Positions 1 through 8,198 of a DNA stretch of 46,738 nt are shown one piece after another. The DNA comes from Deltaproteobacteria bacterium (GTDB lineage: Bacteria; Desulfobacterota; Binatia; Binatales; Binataceae). Position 1 is the first letter of the stretch; each line of letters opens with the position of its first letter. The DNA lies in the NCBI GenBank assembly GCA_019237115.1, contig JAFAHS010000025.1:1-46738 (forward strand), given 5' to 3'. The notes beneath the pieces are model-generated. The model was not told the DNA's origin. It made no database searches and saw only the letters and a program-made list of their open reading frames with translations. Position numbers and translations under genes: made by a program.

Positions 1-531
1 GATCGCCAAAACGATGAGCAGGGCCGGCAGGTCGATAATCGCACCGGGAGCCGAACCGGGAGCGTGGATCAGCGAGCTGGGCAGCCGCACTCCGAGGCCC
101 GCGAGGATCACGCGCAGGTACCCTGACCATCCGACCGCCACCGCGGCCGCGCCGACTGCGTACTCCAAGACCAGGTCCCACCCGATAATCCATCCGATCA
201 GCTCGCCCATGGTCGCGTACGAATACGAGTAGGCACTGCCCGCCACCGGAATCATCGCGGCGAACTCCGCGTAGCACAGCGCCGCCATCGCACAGGCGAA
301 ACCCGAGACCACGAAGGAAAGCACGATCGCTGGACCGGCGTATTTGGCCGCGGCAACGCCGGTGAGCACAAAAATTCCCGCCCCGACAATCGCGCCGATA
401 CCCAGCAGGGTCAAATCCAGTGCCCCGAGCGCGCGCTTGAGCCCGGACCCCTCGGCGCTTGCCTCGCTCATCAAGCGCGCCGCGGGCTTGCGCCGGAAGA
501 TCTGCCTGCTGAGGCTTGGCGAGTGATTCAT
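1..531 (-). CDS. Amino-acid permease (APC superfamily, YfnA/CAT-like), N-terminal part only
   Basis: The first 177 codons of an inner-membrane amino-acid transporter, read leftwards; the C-terminal half lies outside the window. The reading frame is open from an ATG at 531 to the window edge. After a basic N-terminus comes the family-typical first helix with LTLLGIGAIVGAGIFVLTG, the unwound substrate-binding helix of APC transporters. Next come CYAEFAAMIPVAGSAYSY and IIGWDLVLEYAVGAAAVAVG, all characteristic of the CAT/YfnA subgroup (12-14 membrane segments, usually 450-500 residues). About five membrane segments are present. It lies 48 bp downstream of the SDR gene on the same strand and may be the last gene of that run. 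Substrate cannot be read from this part; proton-coupled uptake of a neutral or cationic amino acid is the usual role. It is not the other half of the permease at the right edge (see rejected items). Confidence 0.9.
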   Translation of the reverse strand, partial: MNHSPSLSRQIFRRKPAARLMSEASAEGSGLKRALGALDLTLLGIGAIVGAGIFVLTGVAAAKYAGPAIVLSFVVSGFACAMAALCYAEFAAMIPVAGSAYSYSYATMGELIGWIIGWDLVLEYAVGAAAVAVGWSGYLRVILAGLGVRLPSSLIHAPGSAPGAIIDLPALLIVLAI

Positions 532-579
532 TTCTGTGCCCGGCGAGCGCTCATAGGCGGCGGGCATCGACCGGGACGG

Positions 580-1365
580 CTACCATGACGTGTAGCCGCC
601 GTCGACCGCCAGGATCGCTCCGGTTATGTAGCTGGAGGCGGGACTGGCCAGGAACACCACCGCACCGCGGATTTCTTCGGGTCGGCCGAGCCGGCCCAGA
701 GGGGTGAACTGTTGCATGCGTTCCTTGTTGCCCGGCTTTGCGATCCCGCCTTCGGTGGCTTCGGTCGGGATCCATCCCGGGGCGATCGCATTGACCAAAA
801 TTCCATGCGGCGCCCATTCGACCGCAAGCTGTCTGGTCAGATTGGCCAGCCCGGCCTTGGTCGCCGCGTACGCGGACAAGCGATAAACCGAGCTCGCGAC
901 GGCGGCGTAGATGGAAGCCATGTTGATGATTCGGCCGGGTTTGTTCGCCGCGATGAGCGCCCGCGCCACGCGCTGGGACAACAGCATCGGCGCGGTCAGA
1001 TTAACCGCGACCGCATTCTCCCACAGCTCGCGCTTGAAATTCTCCGCGCGGCCGGTCGGCGAGACGCCGGCGTTGTTGACCAGGATATCGATCTCTCCTC
1101 CCAGCGCACCCACGCAGTCTGCGAACGCCCGCTCGATGTCCGACTCGCGGCTAACGTCCGCACCGACGCCCACCGCACGGACGCGATATTTTCGCGTGAG
1201 TTCGTCCGCCAGCGTTTTAACTCGATCCTCGCGCCGTGCAACCAGCGCAACATCGGCCCCCGCAAGTGCCAGCGCGTGTGCGCAATCAACCCCCAACCCC
1301 GACGATGCGCCGGTAACGAGTGCGCGGTGACCGCGCACGGAGAACAGCCCTTCTAACGAATCCAT
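580..1365 (-). CDS. Short-chain dehydrogenase/reductase (SDR)
   Basis: A 261-residue classical SDR, presumably a cytoplasmic NAD(P)-dependent oxidoreductase acting on a hydroxyl or keto group. The Rossmann glycine motif TGASSGLG is at residues 18-25 and the NNAG structural motif at 97-100. The catalytic region shows NMASIYAA followed by a YAATK active-site Tyr/Lys pair, and the C-terminal SSYITGAILAVDGGYTSW closure is typical of the gluconate 5-dehydrogenase/FabG branch. Length is normal for the family. The start is the ATG at 1365. It lies 84 bp after the threonine aldolase gene and before the permease, all on the minus strand, so co-expression with amino-acid metabolism is possible. Exact substrate is unknown: SDRs of this branch cannot be assigned from motifs alone. 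Confidence 0.88.
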   Translation of the reverse strand: MDSLEGLFSVRGHRALVTGASSGLGVDCAHALALAGADVALVARREDRVKTLADELTRKYRVRAVGVGADVSRESDIERAFADCVGALGGEIDILVNNAGVSPTGRAENFKRELWENAVAVNLTAPMLLSQRVARALIAANKPGRIINMASIYAAVASSVYRLSAYAATKAGLANLTRQLAVEWAPHGILVNAIAPGWIPTEATEGGIAKPGNKERMQQFTPLGRLGRPEEIRGAVVFLASPASSYITGAILAVDGGYTSW

Positions 1366-1449
1366 AAATCGAAATGCCCCGACGGTTGCGTCAATGGGCG
1401 GCGCGCCACCGCGGCCGCCGCGTCCTGGCCTGTCCCGGGCGCGAGCGAA

Positions 1450-2493
1450 TCAGTCGCCGAACGCCTCGGCGGCGGCCTCCGCTGCGGCGGCTACCGCGCG
1501 ATCGACATCGCGGCGCGTCACGCCATAGTGGGTGACTGCGCGAAAGGAAGTCGCGTCGCGCCCCGAGATGAGAACCCCATGGTCTTTCATCGCTGCCTGG
1601 AACTTGCGCGCCCCGGAAGCGTCATCGACATCAAAGACTACCATATTGGTGCGTTGCTTGACGGGCCGGACGCTCAACCCGGCGACCAGGCCCATGCCTT
1701 CGGCCAGCGCGCGCGCATTGGAATGATCTTCGGCGAGCCGATCGATCATCGAAGTAAGCGCGACAATGCCCGCCGCAGCGATTATCCCGGCCTGCCGCAT
1801 TCCGCCGCCGAGCATCTTGCGAACCCGATGGGCTCGCGCGACGAAGTCACGGCTCCCGCACACCAACGATCCAATCGGGCAGGCGAGCCCCTTCGAGAGG
1901 CAGAACGAAACCGTATCCGCATGTGAGGCGATGGTTGCTGCACTCGCTTCCAGGGCCAACGCCGCGTTAAAGATCCGGGCGCCATCCAGATGCAGTTGCA
2001 GCCCGCGCCCGTGGGTAAGATCCGCGACCTCTGCCAGGTGGGAAAGCCCAACCGGCGCTCCCCCGCAGCGATTGTGGGTATTTTCGATAACCACCAGTGC
2101 GGGTTGCGCGAAGTGCGCGTCGCTGGAGGTCGCCAGTTCCCGCTCCAGTTCGGCGACGTCCAGCTCGCCCTCCTCGGTGTTGCGAATTGGGGTCAGCACC
2201 ACGCCGCCGAGCGCCGATGCGCCGCCCGCCTCGTAGAGTTGGGTATGTGATTGGGAGCCTACGATCGCCTTGGTGCCGCGCGCGCAGTGCGACAGCATCG
2301 AGGTGAGGTTGCCCATGGTGCCGCTGGGCACCAGCAGGGCGGCTTCTTTGCCCATCAGCGAGGCCGCCATCGCTTCCAGGCGATTGACGGTCGGGTCCTC
2401 GCCGTACACGTCGTCGCCCAGCTCGGCGCGCGCGATCGCTTCGCGCATCTCCGGCGTCGGCAAGCTTACGGTGTCGCTGCGCAGATCGATCAA
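1450..2493 (-). CDS. ltaE: Low-specificity L-threonine aldolase
   Basis: A PLP enzyme of fold type I cleaving L-threonine or L-allo-threonine to glycine and acetaldehyde. The N-terminus IDLRSDTVSLPTPEMREA is the family signature, followed by GDDVYGEDPTVNRLE. VPSGTMGNL forms the cofactor phosphate pocket, HLDGARIFNAA holds the PLP-pyridine aspartate, and FCLSKGLACPIGS contains the Schiff-base lysine. Its length of 347 residues is normal. No ATG is available near the N-terminus; the frame begins with a TTG at 2493, eight codons after the in-frame TGA that ends the NHL gene, so the start is inferred. The upstream gene ends only 24 bp away, suggesting co-transcription. With the neighbouring SDR and amino-acid permease this may form a small amino-acid utilisation group, which is inference from order only. 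Confidence 0.9.
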   Translation of the reverse strand: MIDLRSDTVSLPTPEMREAIARAELGDDVYGEDPTVNRLEAMAASLMGKEAALLVPSGTMGNLTSMLSHCARGTKAIVGSQSHTQLYEAGGASALGGVVLTPIRNTEEGELDVAELERELATSSDAHFAQPALVVIENTHNRCGGAPVGLSHLAEVADLTHGRGLQLHLDGARIFNAALALEASAATIASHADTVSFCLSKGLACPIGSLVCGSRDFVARAHRVRKMLGGGMRQAGIIAAAGIVALTSMIDRLAEDHSNARALAEGMGLVAGLSVRPVKQRTNMVVFDVDDASGARKFQAAMKDHGVLISGRDATSFRAVTHYGVTRRDVDRAVAAAAEAAAEAFGD

Positions 2494-2517
2494 CTGTTCA
2501 CCGGCTTGCCACCCCGC

Positions 2518-3567
2518 TCATTGGAGCGGATACAGCGGTGCATAGTTGCCGTTGCTGGTGTCGGTGGCCTGAACCGAGTTCTCCGTGGTGTCCGAGTAGT
2601 AGAGGGTGTGGCCGTCCGCGGTGACCGTGCATCCCGATCCGATGTGCCCGTTTGCCAGCGCGAGGGTGCTGACTTCGTTGGAGGAGGTATCGATTTTTCG
2701 AATCGCGTGATTGTCCGCATCCATCACATACAGCGAGGTCCCGTTGAGGCACATCGCGCCTGGATTGTTGAAAGTGGCCTTTTCCCCGGGACCGTTGTTG
2801 AGTCCTTCCTCGCCGGTGCCCGCGATGGTCTTGGTCTCCAGCGTTGAGAGGTCGATTTTCCGGATGATGTCGTTACCGGTGTCCGCCACGTAGACGAACT
2901 TGCCATCGGTTGCGATGCCGCGCGGGCCCGAGTAGGTGGACTTGCTGGCCGGCCCATCATCTTTCCCGGTCTGCTGTGCCTGGCCTCCGATCGTCTTGAC
3001 ATTGTTGTCGCCGAGCGATAGCCGACGCACCGTGCTGTTGCCGCTGTCGGTGATGAAAATGGCATTGCCGTCGCTGGCCAGCTGGGTCGGCAGGTTGAAA
3101 TGGGCGGAACCGGCCGGTCCGTCGTCGGTGCCGGGGATATTGGCGATGCCAGCCGCGGTGCTTACGACCTTGGTATCGATATTGATTTTACGAATATCGG
3201 AATTGTTGGTGTCGGCCACGTAGAGGTTGCGCCCTACCAGGACCAGTCCGTCGGGGCTTTTGAATCGCGCGCTCGATCCGGTGCCGTCGTTGCTGCCTTC
3301 CTTGAAGGTCTCCCCGGCGACCAACGAAATGCTGTGACTGGCGATGTCAATCGCGGTGACGGTGTTATTGCGCGAACTCGCGACCCATACGCTTCGGCTG
3401 TCGGTGGCCAGGCCCGCAGGAAAGTCGAGCCGGGGCCCGGTCTGGCCGCCGGTTTCCGGCGCGGCTTCCTGCGCGCGGACGACCAGAGCTGGGCTCATGA
3501 CCAGTACGCTCGCGAACAAACCCGCAAGTAGAAGCGGCTTGACGCATCGGGAGAGGAGGGTTCTCAT
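2518..3567 (-). CDS. Secreted NHL-repeat beta-propeller protein
   Basis: A protein of about 349 residues with an N-terminal signal peptide: basic n-region, hydrophobic stretch PLLLAGLFASVLVMSPAL, then a cut near VRAQ-EAA. The mature part is a string of NHL-type blades, seen as repeated blocks of the kind GPRGIATDGKFVYVADTGN followed by IRKIDLST and a statement about TxAG. At least five such blocks are visible, enough for a six-bladed propeller. Such propellers usually bind ligands or proteins in the periplasm or outside the cell, and no catalytic function is implied. I prefer the ATG at 3567 to the one at 3576 because AAGGA then sits nine bases upstream. It lies 51 bp after the AAA+ ATPase gene and 24 bp before the aldolase gene. 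Confidence 0.85.
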   Translation of the reverse strand: MRTLLSRCVKPLLLAGLFASVLVMSPALVVRAQEAAPETGGQTGPRLDFPAGLATDSRSVWVASSRNNTVTAIDIASHSISLVAGETFKEGSNDGTGSSARFKSPDGLVLVGRNLYVADTNNSDIRKINIDTKVVSTAAGIANIPGTDDGPAGSAHFNLPTQLASDGNAIFITDSGNSTVRRLSLGDNNVKTIGGQAQQTGKDDGPASKSTYSGPRGIATDGKFVYVADTGNDIIRKIDLSTLETKTIAGTGEEGLNNGPGEKATFNNPGAMCLNGTSLYVMDADNHAIRKIDTSSNEVSTLALANGHIGSGCTVTADGHTLYYSDTTENSVQATDTSNGNYAPLYPLQ

Positions 3568-3618
3568 GGATGACATTCCTTGGGTTCTGCGCGGGGGCGC
3601 GGGTTAAGGCCAGTAGGG

Positions 3619-4485
3619 TCACGGAAAGATTGCCTTCACTACCTCATCGATTGCGCGTTTGCTGTCACTCTCGTCGGTCAGTGACCAGGTGACTGCCACG
3701 GTGGCGGCGCGGCGCGGGGTGATGCCCTGGCGAATCAATTCGCCGGCATAGATCAGCAGGCGGGTGGAGACACCCTCTTCCAGCCCCGATGCCTTCAGGT
3801 TGCGCACCTTCTCGCCCAGGATCGCCAGCTGCATCGCCATGTCCTTGTCGACCCCGGATTCGTGCGCGACGATCTCGAATTCCTTGTCGGCGGGAGGATA
3901 GACGAACTCGATGGTCACGAACCGCTGACGGGTGGAGTGCTTCAGGTTCTTCTGGATGCTCTGGTAACCGGGGTTGTAGGAGATGCAGAGCAGAAACCCG
4001 TCATGCGCTTCGATCGTCTCGCCGCGTTTTTCGATCGGGAGAATTCGGCGATGGTCGGACAGCGGGTGGATGAGCACCGTGGTGTCCTTGCGCGCCTCGA
4101 CAATTTCATCCAGGTAACAGATCGCTCCGCGCCGGACTGCCTGGGTGAGCGGCCCGTCGACCCACACCGTCTCGTCCGCCTGAATCAGGAAGCGACCGAC
4201 CAGGTCGCTGCCGGTAAGGTCCTCGTGACACGCGACCGTGATCAGCTCGTTGGGTCCGCTTTCCAGCGCGGACAATTGATGTGCCATGTGCTCGACGAAG
4301 CGGGTTTTGCCGCATCCGGTGGGCCCCTTGAGCAGCACCGGCAGCCGGGCTTTGTAGGCCGCGCTGAAGATTTCTACTTCGTCGCTGATCGGCAGATAGT
4401 AGGGTGCGTTGTGCGGATCGAGATGCCGCACCTCGGGCCCTTCGCCTTGAATTCGCGTGTCGTATTTCTTGAGCTCAATTCCCAT
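3619..4485 (-). CDS. CbbQ/NirQ/NorQ-type MoxR-family AAA+ ATPase
   Basis: A 288-residue AAA+ ATPase. Walker A GPTGCGKT is at residues 54-61, followed by FVEHMAHQL; the Walker B region reads [15 protein letters not shown], and [21 protein letters not shown] contains the sensor and arginine-finger stretch typical of CbbQ/NorQ. These ATPases work with a von Willebrand-factor-A partner (CbbO, NorD) to activate or assemble metalloenzymes such as Rubisco or nitric oxide reductase. No vWA-domain gene, Rubisco or NO reductase is present in this window, so the client is unknown. Start ATG at 4485 with AGGTG upstream; a TTG one codon earlier also exists. It lies 95 bp after cysS and 51 bp before the NHL protein on the same strand. 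Confidence 0.87.
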   Translation of the reverse strand: MGIELKKYDTRIQGEGPEVRHLDPHNAPYYLPISDEVEIFSAAYKARLPVLLKGPTGCGKTRFVEHMAHQLSALESGPNELITVACHEDLTGSDLVGRFLIQADETVWVDGPLTQAVRRGAICYLDEIVEARKDTTVLIHPLSDHRRILPIEKRGETIEAHDGFLLCISYNPGYQSIQKNLKHSTRQRFVTIEFVYPPADKEFEIVAHESGVDKDMAMQLAILGEKVRNLKASGLEEGVSTRLLIYAGELIRQGITPRRAATVAVTWSLTDESDSKRAIDEVVKAIFP

Positions 4486-4580
4486 CAATCACCTGTCGCG
4501 CCGGCCGCTGGCCAAGGCGCGATTCTAAGAGAGCATGGCAGCACCGTTCAAGCCGCGCCAGAACACCGGATTGCGGACCT

Positions 4581-6005
4581 TTACCTGGCGCGTCGCCGGT
4601 AGGTTGCGGCACCGTCGCGCCCATCCTTCACCTCGTAACCCTGTGCTTCGAGCTGCGCGCGCAAGCGGTCCGCCCGTTGGAAGTCTTTGGTTCGCCGGGC
4701 CGCCGCGCGCTCGTCGATCAGCTTCTGGACCTCTGCGGGAAACTCGGTGGATTGCGCCGCGGCCCGGGTCTTCTGCAAATCAAGCTGCAGAACCCGGTCG
4801 AAGAATTCCAGTGTGTTCCAGATTTTCCGGTCGCCACGACGATTGGCCTCTGCCACCATCTCGCGTGCGGCCGCCAGCGCTCGGGGCGTGTTGAGGTCGT
4901 CGTTGAGCGCCTCGACGAATTGATCGCGAAACCTGGTCGCGAAATCGCTGTCCTCTGGCACCACGGCCTCCGCGGGCACGTTGCCGGCGAACTCGCGCAG
5001 GTAGTCAAGACTTGCCTGCGCCGCGCGCAAGCCCTCGTCGGAGAGGGCCAATTCGGACCGATACTTGGCTCCGAAGCAGAAGAGCCTGAACGCGAGCGGG
5101 TCAAGACCCATCGCGCTCAGATCCGAGAGCAGCGGAAACTTGCCCGCGCTCTTGCTGATCTTCGCGCCGCTCTTGTCGACCAGGAATGCGCCGTGTACGA
5201 AATAGTCGACAAAGCGATGACCGGTCGCGCTCTCCGACTGCGCGATCTCGTTCTCGTGATGAATCGGAATGTGATCCATGCCACCAGTGTGGATGTCGAT
5301 GGTCTCACCCAGGTATTTCATCGACATCGCTGAGCATTCGATATGCCACCCCGGGTAGCCGCGGCCCCACGGGCTGTCCCATTGCATCAGGTGGCCCGGA
5401 CGATTGAGCACCCACAGTGCGAAATCGTGCGGACTTTTCTTGTCGGGCGAATGCTCCAGGCGCTGTCCCGCATTTTGCTCAGCCAGGCTCTGGCGGGATA
5501 GCTTCCCGAGTTGGTTGGTCCCGCGATACCTCTCGACATCGAAGTACACGCCGGACTTCGTAACATAAGCCATGCCCGCGGCGAGGATCCGTTCGATGAG
5601 CGCGAGCATGTCGGGGATGTGGTCAGTGGCGCGACACCACACCTGCGGAGGCTCGGCGTTGAGCATCGCGAGGTCGTGTTGGAACATCGCGAGATAAAAA
5701 CTCGCCACCTCGAGAGGGGATTTGCCCTCGGCGCGCGCGGTTTTCTCGATCTTGTCCTCGCCTTCGTCCTCATCCGAGGTCATATGGCCTACGTCGGTGA
5801 CGTTGATCACGTGACGGACCCGATACCCGTTGAGTTCCAGCGCCCGGCGCAGGAAATCCCACGACAGGTACGAGCGCAGGTTTCCAAGATGCTGGGGTAG
5901 GTAAACCGTGGGGCCGCAGGAGTAGAGGGTGACGGTCGGAGGATCTAAGGGTTTCAGTACCTCCACGCTGCGCGACAGGGTGTTGTAGATAGAAAAGGGT
6001 TTCAC
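4581..6005 (-). CDS. cysS: Cysteinyl-tRNA synthetase
   Basis: A class I aminoacyl-tRNA synthetase charging tRNA-Cys in the cytoplasm; 474 residues, close to the usual 460-480. The N-terminal YSCGPTVY contains a zinc-ligand cysteine, and HLGNLRSYLSWDFLRRAL is the HIGH-type motif in its HxGN variant. WHIECSAMSMKYLG and IHTGGMDHIPIHHENEIAQ form the remaining zinc site and Cys pocket. SGAKISKSAGKF near residue 280 is the KMSKS loop. The C-terminal anticodon-binding domain ends with LRAQLEAQGYEVKDGRDG. The start is GTG at 6005; no clear ribosome-binding site precedes it. An essential gene at the head of a six-gene minus-strand run. The mycothiol ligase MshC was considered and rejected because of length and the complete CysRS C-terminus. 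Confidence 0.96.
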   Translation of the reverse strand: MKPFSIYNTLSRSVEVLKPLDPPTVTLYSCGPTVYLPQHLGNLRSYLSWDFLRRALELNGYRVRHVINVTDVGHMTSDEDEGEDKIEKTARAEGKSPLEVASFYLAMFQHDLAMLNAEPPQVWCRATDHIPDMLALIERILAAGMAYVTKSGVYFDVERYRGTNQLGKLSRQSLAEQNAGQRLEHSPDKKSPHDFALWVLNRPGHLMQWDSPWGRGYPGWHIECSAMSMKYLGETIDIHTGGMDHIPIHHENEIAQSESATGHRFVDYFVHGAFLVDKSGAKISKSAGKFPLLSDLSAMGLDPLAFRLFCFGAKYRSELALSDEGLRAAQASLDYLREFAGNVPAEAVVPEDSDFATRFRDQFVEALNDDLNTPRALAAAREMVAEANRRGDRKIWNTLEFFDRVLQLDLQKTRAAAQSTEFPAEVQKLIDERAAARRTKDFQRADRLRAQLEAQGYEVKDGRDGAATYRRRAR

Positions 6006-6298
6006 GATGCCAAGAATGGTAACTTACCGCGCCGCTTTGGGCTGAAACAACTGAGGCCGTTTTCCTCGCGCGGTCTTGCGAGGTTTTCCGGTCGCGACCG
6101 TGCTGCGACTCGACTGGTCAAGTCTTTTCGATGCGGCTGGCCAATCTCCGGAGCAAAAGTGATGTCGATGCACTCAGGTTGGGGTGAAGAGGCCAAGCAA
6201 CCAACCGCGGGCGCTCAACCTTGCGTGCGGGGGATCCGGAAGCTCCCTACCGACGCGCCCGCGTACCCGGTGCGCAGCCTGGCCAGGTGTCGGCGACC
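6006..6298. other. Non-coding gap upstream of cysS with two dyads
   Basis: No gene or tRNA was recognised in these 293 bases. Two dyads lie 60-95 bases upstream of the cysS start: a hairpin CCTCGC/GCGAGG at 6064-6083 with an 8-base loop and TTTT on the plus strand, and a perfect 12-bp palindrome CGGTCGCGACCG at 6089-6100. They could belong to the cysS leader, but I see no T-box motif. Confidence 0.4.
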
Positions 6299-7189
6299 CT
6301 AGTTCGCGCTGCGCGCCCGCGTTCTGCTCTTTCGAACTTGGTGCGCTGGGCGCGGCAGAGCGGCGACGAACCGGGCGACCTGTTCGGCCGTCTCGCTCGG
6401 CGCCTCGATTAGGAATTCATGTGCGCACTCGAACTCCACCATCTGACTGCCTGGATAGGTGGCGTCGATTGCTCTTTGCACGGTGGGACCCAGCAGCGCG
6501 TCCGCGATGCCGGCCAGAACCAGGGCCGGAATCGCCGGTGACCGAACCGGCGGAGAGTGCTGGAACGGACTCAACAACAGGCGGAGGGTGGCTTCCAGAG
6601 CGTGGCGGGAGACTTTGACCGCGTCATTGGCCCACTCTTCGAGCAGCTCGAGGTCAGGGTTAATCGCGAACCTCAGCGGAATTTCGCGCAGCTTCTGGCG
6701 ATCGCCTGCCCGCGCTACCCAGTCGACAATCATCGCATCCGGCAGTTCCATCGGTGACGCCGGACAGCCTGCGATGATTGCCATCGCTTCCACGCGCTCG
6801 GGCACCAGCAACCGCAAGTATTGCACGAGGCGCCCGCTAATGCTGAAGCCCACCGCAGTGAATCTTCTTGCGCCCGAGGCGTCGGCGATGGCCAGCGCGT
6901 CCCTGGCGAGCCGTTCGTCCGTGAAACCGGTCGCGGCTGGGTCGGAGTCGCGGTGCCCCCGCAAATCACAGGCAATGGCCCGGAATTTGCGCGGGTCGAG
7001 CGCCTTGATTACGCCATCCCAGTTGTTCGCCGACCCCGCCCAACCATGCATGAGTAACAGGTTGTGCGGCGCTTCGGCTCCTGTGAGCGCAAGCGCGGAC
7101 CGGGAAGAAGGAGCCCGGCGTCGAGCCGCGAAAGAACTCAGGAATGTGGTGCGGAGGACGATTCCTACAAACGGCTTACCGCGTCCCAC
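6299..7189 (-). CDS. Alpha/beta-fold hydrolase
   Basis: A cytoplasmic alpha/beta hydrolase of about 296 residues. LLLMHGWAGSANNWD gives the oxyanion-hole strand, CDLRGHRDSD the strand-4 region, and GFSISGRLVQY the nucleophile elbow with serine as nucleophile. A candidate acid lies in VLAGIADALLG and the likely catalytic histidine in ECAHEFLIEAPSE. This arrangement matches esterases, proline iminopeptidase-like enzymes and C-C hydrolases; the substrate cannot be told. The frame stays open to a GTG at 7273, but that would overlap the upstream DUF393 gene by 109 bp, so I prefer the GTG at 7189 (25-bp overlap); neither has a good ribosome-binding site. It follows the DUF393 and LeuA-domain genes without a gap and is probably co-translated with them. 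Confidence 0.8.
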   Translation of the reverse strand: MGRGKPFVGIVLRTTFLSSFAARRRAPSSRSALALTGAEAPHNLLLMHGWAGSANNWDGVIKALDPRKFRAIACDLRGHRDSDPAATGFTDERLARDALAIADASGARRFTAVGFSISGRLVQYLRLLVPERVEAMAIIAGCPASPMELPDAMIVDWVARAGDRQKLREIPLRFAINPDLELLEEWANDAVKVSRHALEATLRLLLSPFQHSPPVRSPAIPALVLAGIADALLGPTVQRAIDATYPGSQMVEFECAHEFLIEAPSETAEQVARFVAALPRPAHQVRKSRTRARSAN

Positions 7190-7566
7190 TGGTAACGCGA
7201 TGCGGCGATTCGCTTGTACTGCCAGTCGGCCAGCCACGCATAGCCAGGAATGTACCAAAGGTAAGCCAGCCACGACCTGGGGCCGTTTTGGCGCCGCAGA
7301 ATCTCATTGACTGCGCGTGCGCCCCGGTAGACGCGCCCACTATCGTCAACCGCATGCAATTCCTTCATCAGGTTCCCCAGTTTGAGGTCTGGAAAACGCG
7401 CGCGTACGGCCGGGTCGAACAGATCGATGGGCTCCAGGTTGCCGGTGTTGTCAAAGCGGCATGCCTTGTTGATGCCCTCGGTGCACATCGGGCACGAACC
7501 GTCATATAGCAGGGCGAGCTTCCCGGGCGATGCCTTCCCGACGCTCCGCTCGGCAATTTCTGCCAT
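7165..7566 (-). CDS. DCC-family thiol-disulfide oxidoreductase-like protein (DUF393)
   Basis: A small protein of about 133 residues. LALLYDGSCPMCTEGINKAC contains the DxxCxxC core that names the DCC (DUF393) family, a thioredoxin-like fold predicted to act in thiol-disulfide chemistry. The C-terminal part PRSWLAYLWYIPGYAWLADWQYKRI is the family's usual aromatic tail, perhaps membrane-apposed. The ATG at 7566 lies five bases after the stop of the LeuA-domain gene. The frame continues upstream to 7668, but that would overlap the neighbour. Downstream it overlaps the start of the hydrolase gene, so the three genes look like one translationally coupled unit. Physiological partner unknown. Confidence 0.85.
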   Translation of the reverse strand: MAEIAERSVGKASPGKLALLYDGSCPMCTEGINKACRFDNTGNLEPIDLFDPAVRARFPDLKLGNLMKELHAVDDSGRVYRGARAVNEILRRQNGPRSWLAYLWYIPGYAWLADWQYKRIAASRYQWDAVSRL

Positions 7567-7571
7567 GACGT

Positions 7572-8084
7572 TTAACGGCTTGAAAATCTGGGATTGGCGC
7601 TGAGCCGGCGCAGTTTCAAGCTCTCCATGTAGATGCGCCATTCGTATCCATCCAGGAGCGATCGCCATCCGGCTTCGACGGTGTTGGCGGATTTGGCTAG
7701 CGTGGTCCAGGCGAGATTTCCGTCCGAGAACTTCTTGACCGATACCACTTCCGCCTCGGTCGATTCGCCGGTCGCATGGGTGTAGGTCTCCGTGACTCGG
7801 ACCTCTTCCAGGAACGGAAAGTATTTGAGCAGCGCCTTGCGCAGCGCGACGTCGAGGGCGTGTACCACTCCAACCCCCGAAGCGGCTTCGGTTTCCTCCA
7901 CGCTGCCGATTTGAATCACCAGGGTCGCATCGATGGTAGGTTTGCCATCGAACAGATCGTCGATCACCCGGCGGCGGATGATGTGAAACGGGGCGACGTA
8001 CTCGCTCGAGGTGCGGAGTTCCGCCAGTTCGCGTGAAGCCTGCGGCGCCTCCGCCTCGTAAAAGTCGTTCTGACGGTCGCTCAT
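7572..8084 (-). CDS. Free-standing LeuA-type allosteric (LeuA_dimer) domain protein
   Basis: A protein of about 170 residues resembling only the C-terminal regulatory domain of alpha-isopropylmalate and citramalate synthases. Visible family features are IDATLVIQIGSVEETEAASG, GVVHALDVALRKALLKYFP, FLEEVRVTETYTHATGE, a TEAEVVSVKKFSDG strand, then WTTLAKSANTVEAGWRSLLDGYEW; compare the synthase pattern of ATVKV, GPVNALDxALRKAL and VGVSxNIIEASWQALVDSxEY. No catalytic TIM barrel or HxH metal motif is encoded here or next door. In synthases this domain binds leucine or isoleucine. Here it could be a stand-alone amino-acid sensor or a subunit acting in trans (inference). I chose the ATG at 8084, preceded by GCGGGAACC; an ATG at 8144 would add 20 residues. 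It heads the LeuA-domain/DUF393/hydrolase unit. Confidence 0.75.
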   Translation of the reverse strand: MSDRQNDFYEAEAPQASRELAELRTSSEYVAPFHIIRRRVIDDLFDGKPTIDATLVIQIGSVEETEAASGVGVVHALDVALRKALLKYFPFLEEVRVTETYTHATGESTEAEVVSVKKFSDGNLAWTTLAKSANTVEAGWRSLLDGYEWRIYMESLKLRRLSANPRFSSR

Positions 8085-8198
8085 GGTTCCCGCATAATTA
8101 TCGTAAGCGGGGAAAATCCTTTCAAGGCGGGAGCTCGATGTCATAATGGTTGACTTATCGTGCGCGCCTTCAAAGGGAAGCTTTTCGGAGAAGCGAAT

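Noticed and set aside
3619..4485. Rubisco activase role for the CbbQ-like ATPase.
   Set aside because: No Rubisco or CbbO gene is present here, and NorQ/NirQ relatives share the same motifs.
4581..6005. Mycothiol ligase (MshC) instead of cysteinyl-tRNA synthetase.
   Set aside because: Length and complete anticodon-binding C-terminus fit CysRS.
6006..6298. Possible tRNA or T-box leader upstream of cysS.
   Set aside because: No GGTTCRA-type T-loop, cloverleaf or T-box motif was found on either strand.
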